Both the position numbers and the translations under genes were made by a program. A DNA stretch of 64,000 nt from Bowmanella pacifica (GTDB taxonomy: Bacteria; Pseudomonadota; Gammaproteobacteria; Enterobacterales; Alteromonadaceae), in assembly GCF_014645355.1 (NCBI RefSeq), contig NZ_BMLS01000006.1, positions 62,001 through 126,000 of the forward strand, written 5' to 3'. Positions 35,765-43,951 of the stretch are shown piece after piece; within the stretch, counting starts at the first letter, position 1, and each line of letters starts with the position of its first letter. Below the pieces are notes generated by a model. That model was not told where the DNA came from and did no database searches. It was given only the letters and a program-made list of their open reading frames with translations.

Positions 35765-36208
35765 TTATGTAATGACCTCTACACCGGGCAACTGTTCGCT
35801 CAGCATCCGGCGTAGTTGTGGCAAATATTCACCATCAAACAGCACTTGTGGCACCTTGGCATGGCGCTGATTAAAAGGTAACTGGAACAGTCCTTTTCCT
35901 TCAACCTCATCCAGTACCAAGCGTTTAATCTTAGCGCGAGAAAACACCTCATCTCCCAGGTACAGATTGTCAGCGTCAAAACGCAGCACCTCAAAAGGAT
36001 TGGCAACCACCAAGCCGTTTTCCAGTCCGTTATACTGTTGTCTTGACCATTGCCAGGGCAATACCGCTAACTGAACCACAAAGAGTGCATGCCACCACTG
36101 CCATTGCCGACCAGTCAGACCAATAAGGCTGATAGCAGCAAGTGGCAGGCTGAGCGACAACACGACGCGCTTTTGCTTTGCACTAAAGCTACTCCATTTA
36201 GCGCGCAT
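35765..36208 (-). CDS. Two-helix membrane protein of unknown function
   Basis: A 147-residue protein. Two hydrophobic helices lie near residues 14-32 and 39-53, followed by a soluble C-terminal domain of alternating strands (FEVLRFDADNLYLGDEVFSRAKIKRLVLDE) that resembles a bacterial PH-like domain. No family recognised with certainty. It lies 6 bases after the DUF2058 gene stop in the same direction, suggesting cotranscription. Confidence 0.65.
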   Translation of the reverse strand: MRAKWSSFSAKQKRVVLSLSLPLAAISLIGLTGRQWQWWHALFVVQLAVLPWQWSRQQYNGLENGLVVANPFEVLRFDADNLYLGDEVFSRAKIKRLVLDEVEGKGLFQLPFNQRHAKVPQVLFDGEYLPQLRRMLSEQLPGVEVIT

Positions 36209-36214
36209 TTGGCT

Positions 36215-36772
36215 TTACCACATCAGATCGTCTGGGATCTCGTACTCAGCGTACCAATCGTCTTCTTCGCTCTTATCGACCTGTTCAGCTTCGGCCTGCT
36301 TATCGGCACGGTGCAACACCAACTCATCATTGCGCTGAGCTATCTTATCCGCCACCGGAGTGGGCACGATTTCATAGCTGTCACCGAGCTTAACAATGGC
36401 CAATTTACCCTGAGTGACGCGCTTGTGGGTCAGCTTGTCTACATACAAGGTTTTGATCTTGCTGCCATCGGTGAAATTGCAGGCCACATCACCGTTATTT
36501 TTGGGCTGACGATTAACTTCAATCAGTTGCTTGATTTGCGCGGCAATGGCTTTTTTATCCGCTTCCAGTTTACGCTGTTCATTCAGCTCTTTGTCTTTGG
36601 CTATTTTGGCCTGACGCGCCTGTTCTGCGGCTACTTTGTCTTCGTTTACCACATCCACTTTGTGTTTTTTCTGAGCCTTAGTCTGCTTGCGTTTTTCCGC
36701 ATTCACTTTCTGGGCCTTTTGTTTATCTGCCAGACCCGCTTTTAGCAGTTGTTCCTGAAGGGAGAGCGCCAT
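36215..36772 (-). CDS. DUF2058 (YaiL-like) protein
   Basis: A 185-residue protein: opening MALSLQEQLLKAGLADKQKA, a long highly charged coiled coil (residues about 15-85), and a globular end (ACNFTDGSKIKTLYVDKLT, GKLAIVKLGDSYEIVPTPVA, acidic tail DDWYAEYEIPDDLMW). This is the standard DUF2058/YaiL plan; homologues have been described as nucleoprotein- or polynucleotide-associated, with no firm role. ATG at 36772 begins at the conserved MALSLQ; the longer reading to 36844 is spurious. Confidence 0.9.
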   Translation of the reverse strand: MALSLQEQLLKAGLADKQKAQKVNAEKRKQTKAQKKHKVDVVNEDKVAAEQARQAKIAKDKELNEQRKLEADKKAIAAQIKQLIEVNRQPKNNGDVACNFTDGSKIKTLYVDKLTHKRVTQGKLAIVKLGDSYEIVPTPVADKIAQRNDELVLHRADKQAEAEQVDKSEEDDWYAEYEIPDDLMW

Positions 36773-36915
36773 GGTTTTTCCCGTCCGCAATGAAAAATCA
36801 GGGCGACAGTTTACCTTGCAATCTGGCCGCTGTCCCGCCTGCATCGCAGCCCGTTTGCATCTGCATCAGACTAAGGTAGGCTGTGTGTAGCCAATAACGA
36901 AAATCAAGGAAGTCC

Positions 36916-37311
36916 ATGCAAGCGCAATCCTCACAGCAAACCTTATGGCTGGCTTTGCATCAGCAAGTTGAAGCCTACGAAGGCCGGGCGTTGATGATCA
37001 AGTTAAGTGCCTTAGCCCTGAGCACCCTGGCCATGTTGTACCATCAAACTTGGGTGGCGATGGCCATTTTACCTTTGCTGTGGTTACTGGACGGCATTTA
37101 TAAAACCTTTCAGGGCCGATTGGAAAAAACACTGCTGAACATCGAACAAGATGATGGCAATGGGGCGCCGCGCCTTTACTCAAACTGGCAACAACAGCGG
37201 CCTTCTGCCTTAGGCCTGATAGGCGAATATCTGCGCGCTGCACTCAGACCTACTGTTGCCTTTCCCTATCCCCTGCTGATAGCCGCGGCTTTGATTCAAT
37301 ACCTGTACTAA
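36916..37311 (+). CDS. Small membrane protein of unknown function
   Basis: A 131-residue protein with a hydrophobic hairpin near residues 27-60 (LSALALSTLAMLYHQTWVAMAILPLLWLLDG), a polar cytoplasmic stretch and a C-terminal helix (PYPLLIAAALIQYL). AAGGA precedes the ATG by about 7 bases. No family recognised; the arrangement resembles small inner-membrane proteins with a cytosolic loop. Confidence 0.65.
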   Translation: MQAQSSQQTLWLALHQQVEAYEGRALMIKLSALALSTLAMLYHQTWVAMAILPLLWLLDGIYKTFQGRLEKTLLNIEQDDGNGAPRLYSNWQQQRPSALGLIGEYLRAALRPTVAFPYPLLIAAALIQYLY

Positions 37312-37320
37312 GAATAAGAA

Positions 37321-37341
37321 CGGCCGGTTAAACGCCGGCCG
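37321..37341. terminator. Hairpin between convergent genes
   Basis: Stem CGGCCGG / CCGGCCG (37321-37327 with 37335-37341), 7-base loop, between the small membrane protein and the convergent glycerophosphodiesterase gene. No long T-run on either strand, so termination strength is uncertain. Confidence 0.45.
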
Positions 37342-37350
37342 CCTTGCACC

Positions 37351-38325
37351 TTACTGGGCGGATAATGCCGCGCGATAGCGCAATACATCATCCACTTGAT
37401 CGCTGATGATCCCTTGTACTTTCACTTTATTCAGCAACACCTGATACAACCCCTCTGCTTGGTGGATACCTTTAGGGAGTTTATCCAGTCTCACCGTGTA
37501 AGCGTTCAATGTTAAGCCTGCGTCATGGATGTCCTTCGCCAGCTTAGTAGCCCCTTGGTCGTCCAGCAACATACCAATTTGTACCCCAACCCCGCTGGCA
37601 AAACCGGCGATAGCTTTAAGTCCGGCCGGTGTAGTCCAGAGGTGATCAAAATCACTGCCACTGGGATCCCATTTATTGCGCCCCAGTAAGACATTTAACG
37701 GCAAAGGGGTTTGCCGGCGAAACTGCTGGATATATTCCACATCAAAAGACTGCAGTACCACAGGCAATGGACGCTGTTGATAAGGCGCTAAAGCCGCCAG
37801 TACCGCCTCCCCCATATCCAGCCCCTGGCTTTGATACCAGCCTGGCTTTTTCAGCTCAATTAACCAGCCGGTCGCCCGGTTTTGCAGCCGATTAAGCTCA
37901 TTTAGCAAGGCCAGCGCCTCATCCAGAGTCACTAACTCAAACGACAAGGGCGCGCCAAAGCGAGTGGGATAAACCAAAGCGCCGTCAGTGGGCTTTCTGC
38001 GCTCATAAAATCGCAAACTACGCAGCTCTGCCAGGGTAAAATCCTTTACCCAGAATTTACCGTCTGCGGCGCGCTTTTGGCCGAAACGTTCGGCCACATC
38101 CGATACCTCATCCAGAGTGAGATCGTGCAACACTACCGGCACCCCATCGGCCGACATATTGATGTCAAACTCAATCATGTCGGCGCCCAGGGCATGGGCG
38201 AACACCAGGGAAGAGCGGCTGTGTTCAGGTAGGTAGCCTGGCGCGCCACGATGGGCAATGGCCAGCGGTGCAGCGGCCTGCGCCGCTTCACAAAGTAACA
38301 AGCAAAGGGCAATGACATAACGCAT
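37351..38325 (-). CDS. Exported glycerophosphodiester phosphodiesterase
   Basis: A 324-residue TIM-barrel enzyme with a signal peptide (MRYVIALCLLLCEAAQA). The catalytic and calcium-site motifs are complete: AHRGAPGYLPEHS (general acid/base His and Arg, then Glu), GADMIEFDINMSADGVPVVLHD (Glu and Asp metal ligands, second catalytic His), and LIELKKP with a further ligand. It cleaves glycerophosphodiesters to glycerol 3-phosphate plus an alcohol in the periplasm, supplying phosphate or carbon. It follows the 1087-residue TonB receptor by 49 bases across a terminator, so some read-through would couple them. The longer start to 38478 overlaps the receptor and lacks a signal. Confidence 0.92.
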   Translation of the reverse strand: MRYVIALCLLLCEAAQAAAPLAIAHRGAPGYLPEHSRSSLVFAHALGADMIEFDINMSADGVPVVLHDLTLDEVSDVAERFGQKRAADGKFWVKDFTLAELRSLRFYERRKPTDGALVYPTRFGAPLSFELVTLDEALALLNELNRLQNRATGWLIELKKPGWYQSQGLDMGEAVLAALAPYQQRPLPVVLQSFDVEYIQQFRRQTPLPLNVLLGRNKWDPSGSDFDHLWTTPAGLKAIAGFASGVGVQIGMLLDDQGATKLAKDIHDAGLTLNAYTVRLDKLPKGIHQAEGLYQVLLNKVKVQGIISDQVDDVLRYRAALSAQ

Positions 38326-38344
38326 TGGCTGATTCCTTAAAAAC

Positions 38345-38368
38345 TGAAAAGGCGGCCGAAGCCGCCTG
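38345..38368 (-). terminator. Rho-independent terminator after the STN-type receptor
   Basis: Minus-strand stem GGCGGC-TTCG-GCCGCC (38351-38366), a UUCG tetraloop, extended by one A-T pair and followed by TTTT. It separates the receptor from the diesterase gene and may act as a partial terminator. Confidence 0.8.
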
Positions 38369-38374
38369 TTTGGA

Positions 38375-41300
38375 TTAGAAGCTATGACTAAATTGCACGT
38401 AGTAATAACGACCGATGGGGCTGTGTACCGCACCGAAGTGACCGTAAGCCTCATCGGCCAGCGGCGCCTCACGGTCAAACAGGTTCTTCACTCCCATCGA
38501 TAAAGTGCTACCTTCGTAGCCAAACTCACGCAGCCTGACACTGGAGAACAGATTGACCCGGTACCAGTCTTCAATTTTCCAGTAGCGAATGTCGTCACCT
38601 TGGGTAATAGACGCGCTGGTTTCGTCAAAGGAAGATACGTACTCAAAGGTAGCCCCGGCACGCCAGTTACCCTGCTTCCATTTCAAAGTGGAATTCACCT
38701 TCCACTGCGGTTTGCCGTTTAATCCCGCCAGCTCCCCCAGATTGTTAACCGGCAAGCCCATATCAAACAGCTGATTGGCTTCTTTTCCAGGAAGCTGTTC
38801 AAAACTGATCAGACGCGCTGCATTGAGGCTATAACCGAAGTTACCTATGGCCGTTTGCCAATCGTAATTCAGCGCCATATCCACCCCGCTAATCGTACGG
38901 GTATCCAGGTTCTGATAGGGGTCATACACACGGATTATCGCGCCGGCCGGTTCGATAGATGTACCTGCATAAAGCGCCAGTAGCTCCTCGCTGGGCGCTT
39001 CGCGTTGCACATTGGGGTTAGTACTTCCCTGCTGGCGATAGAACAGATCCAGCGCCACCTGATTGCTGCCACTCAGTACCCCGACTACCCCCTCTTGCTT
39101 GATCTTCCAGTAATCGGCAGTCACCACTAAACCATCCAGCGGCGTAAAGACCAAACCGTAGCTGACGCTGGTGGAGTCTTCCGGTTCCAAGTCAGAGGCG
39201 GTACGTACATTTTCAGTGCTGTTGCCCTTACAGTTGGAGAAATCCCCCTGAATAATGCCTTTTTCCAGTTCAGCGGCACATTTCACATAGTCGATGGTGC
39301 TGTTCATACGGGCTACACCAGAGTCATTCACCTGCACTAGGTTTGGCGCACGGAAGCCTTCTGACCAGGCACCACGTACCATCAGACTGTCATTCAGCGC
39401 CCAGGATGCTGCAACCCTGGGAGTCAGCGCACTGCCAACATCGGATAGGTTTTCGTAGCGTGCTGCTAACTGTAGCTGCACATCTTGCACCAGTGGGATC
39501 TGCATACTGGGCGACACCAGCGGTAAATGCATTTCCACAAAGGCTGACCACACATCGCGATCACCCGAAGTATCATTGGTGGGGCTGTTGCCCAGTGAGT
39601 CACTTTGCGAATATTCGCCGGTGATTGCATCAATAAAAGGAGTGGTGCCATCCAGGCTGTCGTCTCTATCATCCTTAAAGGCTTCGCGGCGCCACTCTGC
39701 GCCAGTAGCGAAGCCCACCGGACCGGCCGGCAGCGAATAAAGTTGATTGTTTGACAAACGGAAGTCAGCCAGTGCCAGGCTGGTAGTGCCTTTTTTACGC
39801 ACATCGGCCTGAATACTCCTGATCACATGCTCTGGGTTAGGGGTCAAATCGCTCACCGACACCCCTTCACCATTGCCTGCACCATTAAAGGGGTTGTAGG
39901 CATCTTCAGTATCCAGTGATAAGGCTTGCTGGAACTTGGTGCTGGATACGCCGTTTTTAGTCACATCATCGCTAACCGCGCGTGAGTATAGAATCGCCGA
40001 GTCGTAATCCCAGTTATCCCAACTTCCACGGGTGCCAAGCAAAGCACGGTACGTGAGGTTTTTTACAATACCACGGCGTTGACCGGCATCCAGAATGCGA
40101 TAATCACGCAAGATAAGGTCCAAGCCTTCATCAGGTAACTGAACCCCGTCAATACGATTCGGATTCAGGCGGCCATCGGCAAAGTATTTAGGGCCAAAGG
40201 GGTTCCAGTAGTTATGCGCCGGGATCACCATACGCGCGGTGCTCAGTACCCGCGACGACTCACTGAGGCGGTCGGTCTTACCGTAATACACCCCAAGTTC
40301 GCCAAAGAGTTCCTGTGTGTTGCTCAGATCATAGCTGAACACAGAAAACAGATTGGCCCGTTCACGGTCGGAGTATAGCTGGCGGTTGGCGTCGATATCG
40401 TAGTAAAGGTTGCGATCGTCAGTGGCAGACAGAAAACCATCGTCTACACACAGGCCATCCCCCAGCGCCAGTAAACAGCCCTTGTTGCCAATAGGCTGCA
40501 CATGAAACCGCCCGGATGAGTTGGTGATGGCAGTGCCGTCGTCCAACAGGATCTTACCGGGCTTGAGCATATCAAAGTACGCAAAGCCACCGATGGATGA
40601 ACGGTTATCAAAAGAGGTGTTGCCCTCAAAATCTGTACCTTGTAACAATGGCTCACGGTTAGATGAGGCGCCCTGCGGCAGGTTGGTGGCCGGTACGGCG
40701 TTGCGGTGATCGTAATCAGCAAAGACCGAGAAATGGCCACGCCCTTGGCTAAAATCGCTCCCGGCATTGATGCGGAAGGTTTTATCACGACGCTCCAGAT
40801 CCGGCGCCTCGCCATAACGTGCGGTGACTTTTACCCCATCAAAATCATCCACCATCAGCGTGTTCACTACCCCGGCTACGGCATCGGCACCATAAAGCGC
40901 CGAGGCCCCATCGCGCATCACCTCAATGCCTTGTACACCACCGGTGGGAATAGCGTTCATATTAGGGGTGACAGCGGGAACCAGGTTTTCGGTTTGAAAG
41001 CCCGGATGCATCACCATACGACGACCATTAATCAGCATCAGGGTATTGCCGGTACCCACCGAGCGTAGGTTCAATGAGGCGACATCACCTCTGGCGGTAT
41101 TGACGCCGCCGGCCGTGGCCGACTCATTAAAATTCACATCACCGTTTTGCGGCAGCATACGCAGCAGATCCAAGCCATCCTGCACCCCGGCAATGTCCAA
41201 TTCATCGCGCCCCACCAAAGTAACAGGTAAGGTATCTGACATACGCGCGCCCTTAATGTGCGACCCCAGGGCTACCACTTCTTCCATGCTCTCGCTTTGC

Positions 41301-41638
41301 CCTTGCATGCGCGATGGTGTGCGGGTGGTTTCGACCGGCTTTTGCATAATCACTATGGCGCCATTCTTATCTTCCACGGCCTGCAGTGAGGTATGGGCCA
41401 AGGCAGTTTGCAGCGCCGACAGCACCGAGCTTTGACCACGCACCGCCTTTACCTGAGTTTGTTTGGCCAGCTCAGAGGGGGCAATGATCACTAAATCGTG
41501 TTGCTGAGACAGCATCGCAATAGCCGAGCCTAAGCTTTGAGCCTCAAAGCTGATTGCCATTGTGGATTGCTGAGCCTGTGAAGCCGTGCTGAGCGCAAGG
41601 CTGACAGCCAGCAAGGCAGGTTTGATACGAAAGCGCAT
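38375..41638 (-). CDS. TonB-dependent receptor with N-terminal STN signalling domain
   Basis: A 1087-residue outer-membrane transporter. After a signal peptide (MRFRIKPALLAVSLALSTASQA) comes an STN domain (residues about 27-100, ISFEAQSLGSAIAMLSQQHD), which contacts the anti-sigma factor; then a TonB-box region (EEVVALGSH), a plug (LMLINGRRMVMHPGF, VMRDGASALYGADAVAGVVN) and a 22-strand barrel ending in aromatic YVQFSHSF. The size and long extracellular loops fit receptors for larger substrates such as oligosaccharides or organophosphates rather than ferric siderophores alone. It is the third gene of the sigma/anti-sigma/receptor order typical of surface signalling. Confidence 0.93.
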   Translation of the reverse strand: MRFRIKPALLAVSLALSTASQAQQSTMAISFEAQSLGSAIAMLSQQHDLVIIAPSELAKQTQVKAVRGQSSVLSALQTALAHTSLQAVEDKNGAIVIMQKPVETTRTPSRMQGQSESMEEVVALGSHIKGARMSDTLPVTLVGRDELDIAGVQDGLDLLRMLPQNGDVNFNESATAGGVNTARGDVASLNLRSVGTGNTLMLINGRRMVMHPGFQTENLVPAVTPNMNAIPTGGVQGIEVMRDGASALYGADAVAGVVNTLMVDDFDGVKVTARYGEAPDLERRDKTFRINAGSDFSQGRGHFSVFADYDHRNAVPATNLPQGASSNREPLLQGTDFEGNTSFDNRSSIGGFAYFDMLKPGKILLDDGTAITNSSGRFHVQPIGNKGCLLALGDGLCVDDGFLSATDDRNLYYDIDANRQLYSDRERANLFSVFSYDLSNTQELFGELGVYYGKTDRLSESSRVLSTARMVIPAHNYWNPFGPKYFADGRLNPNRIDGVQLPDEGLDLILRDYRILDAGQRRGIVKNLTYRALLGTRGSWDNWDYDSAILYSRAVSDDVTKNGVSSTKFQQALSLDTEDAYNPFNGAGNGEGVSVSDLTPNPEHVIRSIQADVRKKGTTSLALADFRLSNNQLYSLPAGPVGFATGAEWRREAFKDDRDDSLDGTTPFIDAITGEYSQSDSLGNSPTNDTSGDRDVWSAFVEMHLPLVSPSMQIPLVQDVQLQLAARYENLSDVGSALTPRVAASWALNDSLMVRGAWSEGFRAPNLVQVNDSGVARMNSTIDYVKCAAELEKGIIQGDFSNCKGNSTENVRTASDLEPEDSTSVSYGLVFTPLDGLVVTADYWKIKQEGVVGVLSGSNQVALDLFYRQQGSTNPNVQREAPSEELLALYAGTSIEPAGAIIRVYDPYQNLDTRTISGVDMALNYDWQTAIGNFGYSLNAARLISFEQLPGKEANQLFDMGLPVNNLGELAGLNGKPQWKVNSTLKWKQGNWRAGATFEYVSSFDETSASITQGDDIRYWKIEDWYRVNLFSSVRLREFGYEGSTLSMGVKNLFDREAPLADEAYGHFGAVHSPIGRYYYVQFSHSF

Positions 41639-41694
41639 AGTTTCCCCTGTAAGGTTAGTTATTCGGCCGCAATCTGCGCGGCGTTCATGGGGAT

Positions 41695-41719
41695 GACGAT
41701 TAACGGACTGAGGTTTTCC
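41695..41719 (-). promoter_or_regulatory. Candidate ECF-sigma promoter of the receptor gene
   Basis: On the minus strand GGAAAA (41714-41719) and CGTC (41695-41698) are 15 bases apart, resembling the -35/-10 pattern of ECF sigma factors, about 56 bases upstream of the receptor ATG. The adjacent FecI-type gene would supply the sigma factor. The match is short and could be chance. Confidence 0.35.
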
Positions 41720-41730
41720 AGCTCAGGCCC

Positions 41731-41762
41731 AAGTTTCATAAAAGTTTCATAAAAGTTTCATA
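41731..41762. repeat. Three tandem 11-bp direct repeats upstream of the receptor
   Basis: AAGTTTCATAA occurs twice, followed by AAGTTTCATA, at 41731, 41742 and 41753, with a period of one helical turn. The third copy overlaps the stop codon of fecR. Same-face spacing would suit a tandemly bound protein; alternatively this is a slippage expansion. On the minus strand the unit reads ATGAAACTT. Confidence 0.9.
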
Positions 41763-42684
41763 TACTCAGCCAAATCACACCCTGGGGATCTTGGTGCCAG
41801 TGAATGTTGTGGCTTAATTGCAGGGCGTCGAGCATCTGCTCTAGTTGATCCAGTCGAAAGGCGGCCGTTAAGCGTTGTGTGGCCAATGAGGGGTGGCTGA
41901 GTTTAAGGTTCACCTTGCCATAGCGATTGATCACACTGATCACATCCTGCAAGGTACTGTCTTCAAAGTTAAAACGATGCTGACGCCAGTTGGCAAACTG
42001 ACCGGCCCCCAGCGCCGTGACAGCCGATATTCCCTGCGGTGCCAGCACCACGGCCTGATTATCCGTTAATAACTGTGTTTGATTATTCTGACTGACTTCT
42101 ACCCGACCGTGAGCCACACTGACCTGAACCCGCTCACCGGTTTGCTGTACATCAAACAAGGTGCCTAATACCCGTATCTGATTATGTCTGACTGCCACCA
42201 CAAAAGGCCGCTGGGGATCCGGGGCAACATCAAACACCCCATCGCCTTTTTTCAAAACCACCTGCCTGGCGTGTTTTGACAAACTGACCTCAGCCATACT
42301 GTCTCCCCCCAGGGTCAGGCTTGAGCCATCCTCCAGCCTGAAAGTCTGGATTTGTCCCCGGGCAGTACTGAACATTTGTTTTTCGGGTGGCGTGGGCACA
42401 AAAGGCAGCAGTAGTGCCAGCAGCGCCACACAAGCCGCCAGCCACCATAGGGCCTGGCGTCGCTTCGGCGTTGACGTGGGAAGGGTGGCAACCTGCTCTG
42501 CCACGGTTTCGGTATAGGTGCTTTGCCGCCAGAGTAACTCGGCATCGCGATAGCTTTGCTGATGACGGCTATCCTGTTGCAACCAAGCTTTAAATTGTTG
42601 CCATTGCTGCGCGCTGGCTTGACCCGAATGCAGTACGACTAACCAATGCCGCGCCTGTTGCTGTATGTCATTGTGGATTTTCAC
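41758..42684 (-). CDS. fecR: FecR-type anti-sigma factor/sensor
   Basis: A 308-residue protein: N-terminal cytoplasmic DUF4880-like region (ARHWLVVLHSGQASAQQWQQFKAWL, residues about 12-55), one membrane helix near residues 77-93, then the periplasmic FecR domain (FSTARGQIQTFRLEDGSSLTLGG, RPFVVAVRHNQIRVLGTLFDV) and a secretin/STN-like end (VISVINRYGKVNLKLS). It would hold the sigma factor until the receptor's STN domain signals ligand binding. Starts inside the sigma gene stop (ATGA). Confidence 0.92.
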   Translation of the reverse strand: MKIHNDIQQQARHWLVVLHSGQASAQQWQQFKAWLQQDSRHQQSYRDAELLWRQSTYTETVAEQVATLPTSTPKRRQALWWLAACVALLALLLPFVPTPPEKQMFSTARGQIQTFRLEDGSSLTLGGDSMAEVSLSKHARQVVLKKGDGVFDVAPDPQRPFVVAVRHNQIRVLGTLFDVQQTGERVQVSVAHGRVEVSQNNQTQLLTDNQAVVLAPQGISAVTALGAGQFANWRQHRFNFEDSTLQDVISVINRYGKVNLKLSHPSLATQRLTAAFRLDQLEQMLDALQLSHNIHWHQDPQGVIWLSI

Positions 42685-43232
42685 AAATACTCTCTTTGCT
42701 GCACCATAGATTGCTGCTGGCCGTCTTCCCAGGCTTGCAACATGGTCTGGATCGCCGTGTGCGCACGCTCAATGTTACGACTGATATCTCCCAGGGAATA
42801 ACCGGTTCGGGCGGCAATTTGCTGATAAGTTTCCCCCCGCAGGCGGCTGGCCACAATCAGCTCTTGCTGTTTGGCCGGCAGGCTGGCGACCGCCCGTTCC
42901 ACCATTTGCATTCTTTCGCCTTCCAATAAGCAGGACTCCGCCGAACTCTCATTAAGCGGCAGCATCCCTACTTCGGCAAAAATATCGTCGATAAGCTGCT
43001 CCTGGCGGGATTGAACCCGGTGAGCATCGATGATCAGGTTGCGGGCAATGGTGTACACAAAGGCTTTGGGGTTATCCGGTGGCTGAGCGAGCTCAGCCTC
43101 GGCGTAGCGCATAAAGGCTTGTTGGGCGATATCTTCTGGATCGGGGGGACCGTTGCCGAATTTGGCACGAAGCAAACTACATAGCTCCTGCCAATAACTT
43201 CGATAGAATTTAGTTAAAAATGCCTGCTTCAT
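42681..43232 (-). CDS. fecI: FecI-type ECF RNA polymerase sigma factor
   Basis: A 183-residue sigma factor. Region 2 is visible as FYRSYWQELCSLLRAKFG...DIAQQAFMRYAEA and FVYTIARNLIIDAHR; region 4 as LPAKQQELIVASRLRGETYQQIAARTGYSLGDISRNIERA. There is no region 1 or 3, as for ECF sigmas. ATG at 43232 (MKQAFLTKFYRSYW) is preferred to 43250. It is followed by fecR (ATGA overlap) and the STN-type receptor, and would activate the receptor gene. Confidence 0.92.
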   Translation of the reverse strand: MKQAFLTKFYRSYWQELCSLLRAKFGNGPPDPEDIAQQAFMRYAEAELAQPPDNPKAFVYTIARNLIIDAHRVQSRQEQLIDDIFAEVGMLPLNESSAESCLLEGERMQMVERAVASLPAKQQELIVASRLRGETYQQIAARTGYSLGDISRNIERAHTAIQTMLQAWEDGQQQSMVQQREYL

Positions 43233-43325
43233 CCCGACTAATCGCAACACCCCGGCCTGGGCGTCGCATCATAGACGCAGACGATGACAATTTTGTTACA
43301 GCATGCTCACATACCGAACGCCAAG

Positions 43326-43838
43326 TTAGTCCTGTATACCGGCCAGCCACTGTTTCAACGCACCTGCCAGCAGCTCTCGGCTGCTGGTATCCATATTATT
43401 CAGCAAACTTCTTAACGTTTGCATATGCAAGGGAAAGACAGCCTCAATGACCTGCTTACCTTTATCGGTTAGCTGCACTTTGACACTGCGTCTGTCTTCC
43501 TGGCTGTGTGCTCTGGCAATCAGCCCTTTTTGCTCCAGCTTATCCAATCTGTTCGTCATGGCGCCTGAGCTTAGCAACATAGATTGGTGCAACTGCGACG
43601 GCGTCAGGCAATGGGGGGCGCCGGTACGACGTAAGGTAGCCAGCACGTCAAACTCGCCGTACTTGAGATCAAAAGCCTCATGACAACGGCCCACTTCCAC
43701 TTCAATGGTTTTCATCAAACGGAACATACGGCCAATGATCTTCATCGGCAGCAGGTCCCCCTCTATGCCTTCGCTTTGCCACTGGCGGGCGAATTCATCC
43801 AGATCATCACTCTGCGTGGACACATCGATTGTGGACAT
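43326..43838 (-). CDS. MarR-family transcriptional regulator
   Basis: A 170-residue MarR protein: dimerisation helices at both ends and a central winged helix (YGEFDVLATLRRTGAPHCLTPSQLHQSMLLSSGAMTNRLDKL then SQEDRRSVKVQLTDKGK) with the conserved wing. It is divergent from an MFS exporter gene, and two near-identical palindromic sites occupy the gap between them, so it probably represses both. I prefer ATG at 43838; a TTG at 43853 adds five residues. Confidence 0.88.
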   Translation of the reverse strand: MSTIDVSTQSDDLDEFARQWQSEGIEGDLLPMKIIGRMFRLMKTIEVEVGRCHEAFDLKYGEFDVLATLRRTGAPHCLTPSQLHQSMLLSSGAMTNRLDKLEQKGLIARAHSQEDRRSVKVQLTDKGKQVIEAVFPLHMQTLRSLLNNMDTSSRELLAGALKQWLAGIQD

Positions 43839-43858
43839 CAGACAGACACTCAAGCACT

Positions 43859-43932
43859 TATCTTCATATAAAGATACTTTACCTAGAGAGGCTAACTCAG
43901 TAAACTTCTTTTATCTTCACATAAAGATACTT
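43859..43932. promoter_or_regulatory. Twin palindromic operators between marR and the MFS gene
   Basis: Two 21-bp sites, 43859-43879 and 43912-43932, differ by one base. Each contains an imperfect palindrome of ATCTT and AAGAT arms (TATCTTCATATAAAGATA in the first). Their starts are 53 bp apart, close to five helical turns, so two MarR dimers could bind the same face. They lie within 21 bases of either coding start, fitting repression in both directions. Confidence 0.7.
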
Positions 43933-43951
43933 CAGCTTGAGATAAAACGTC

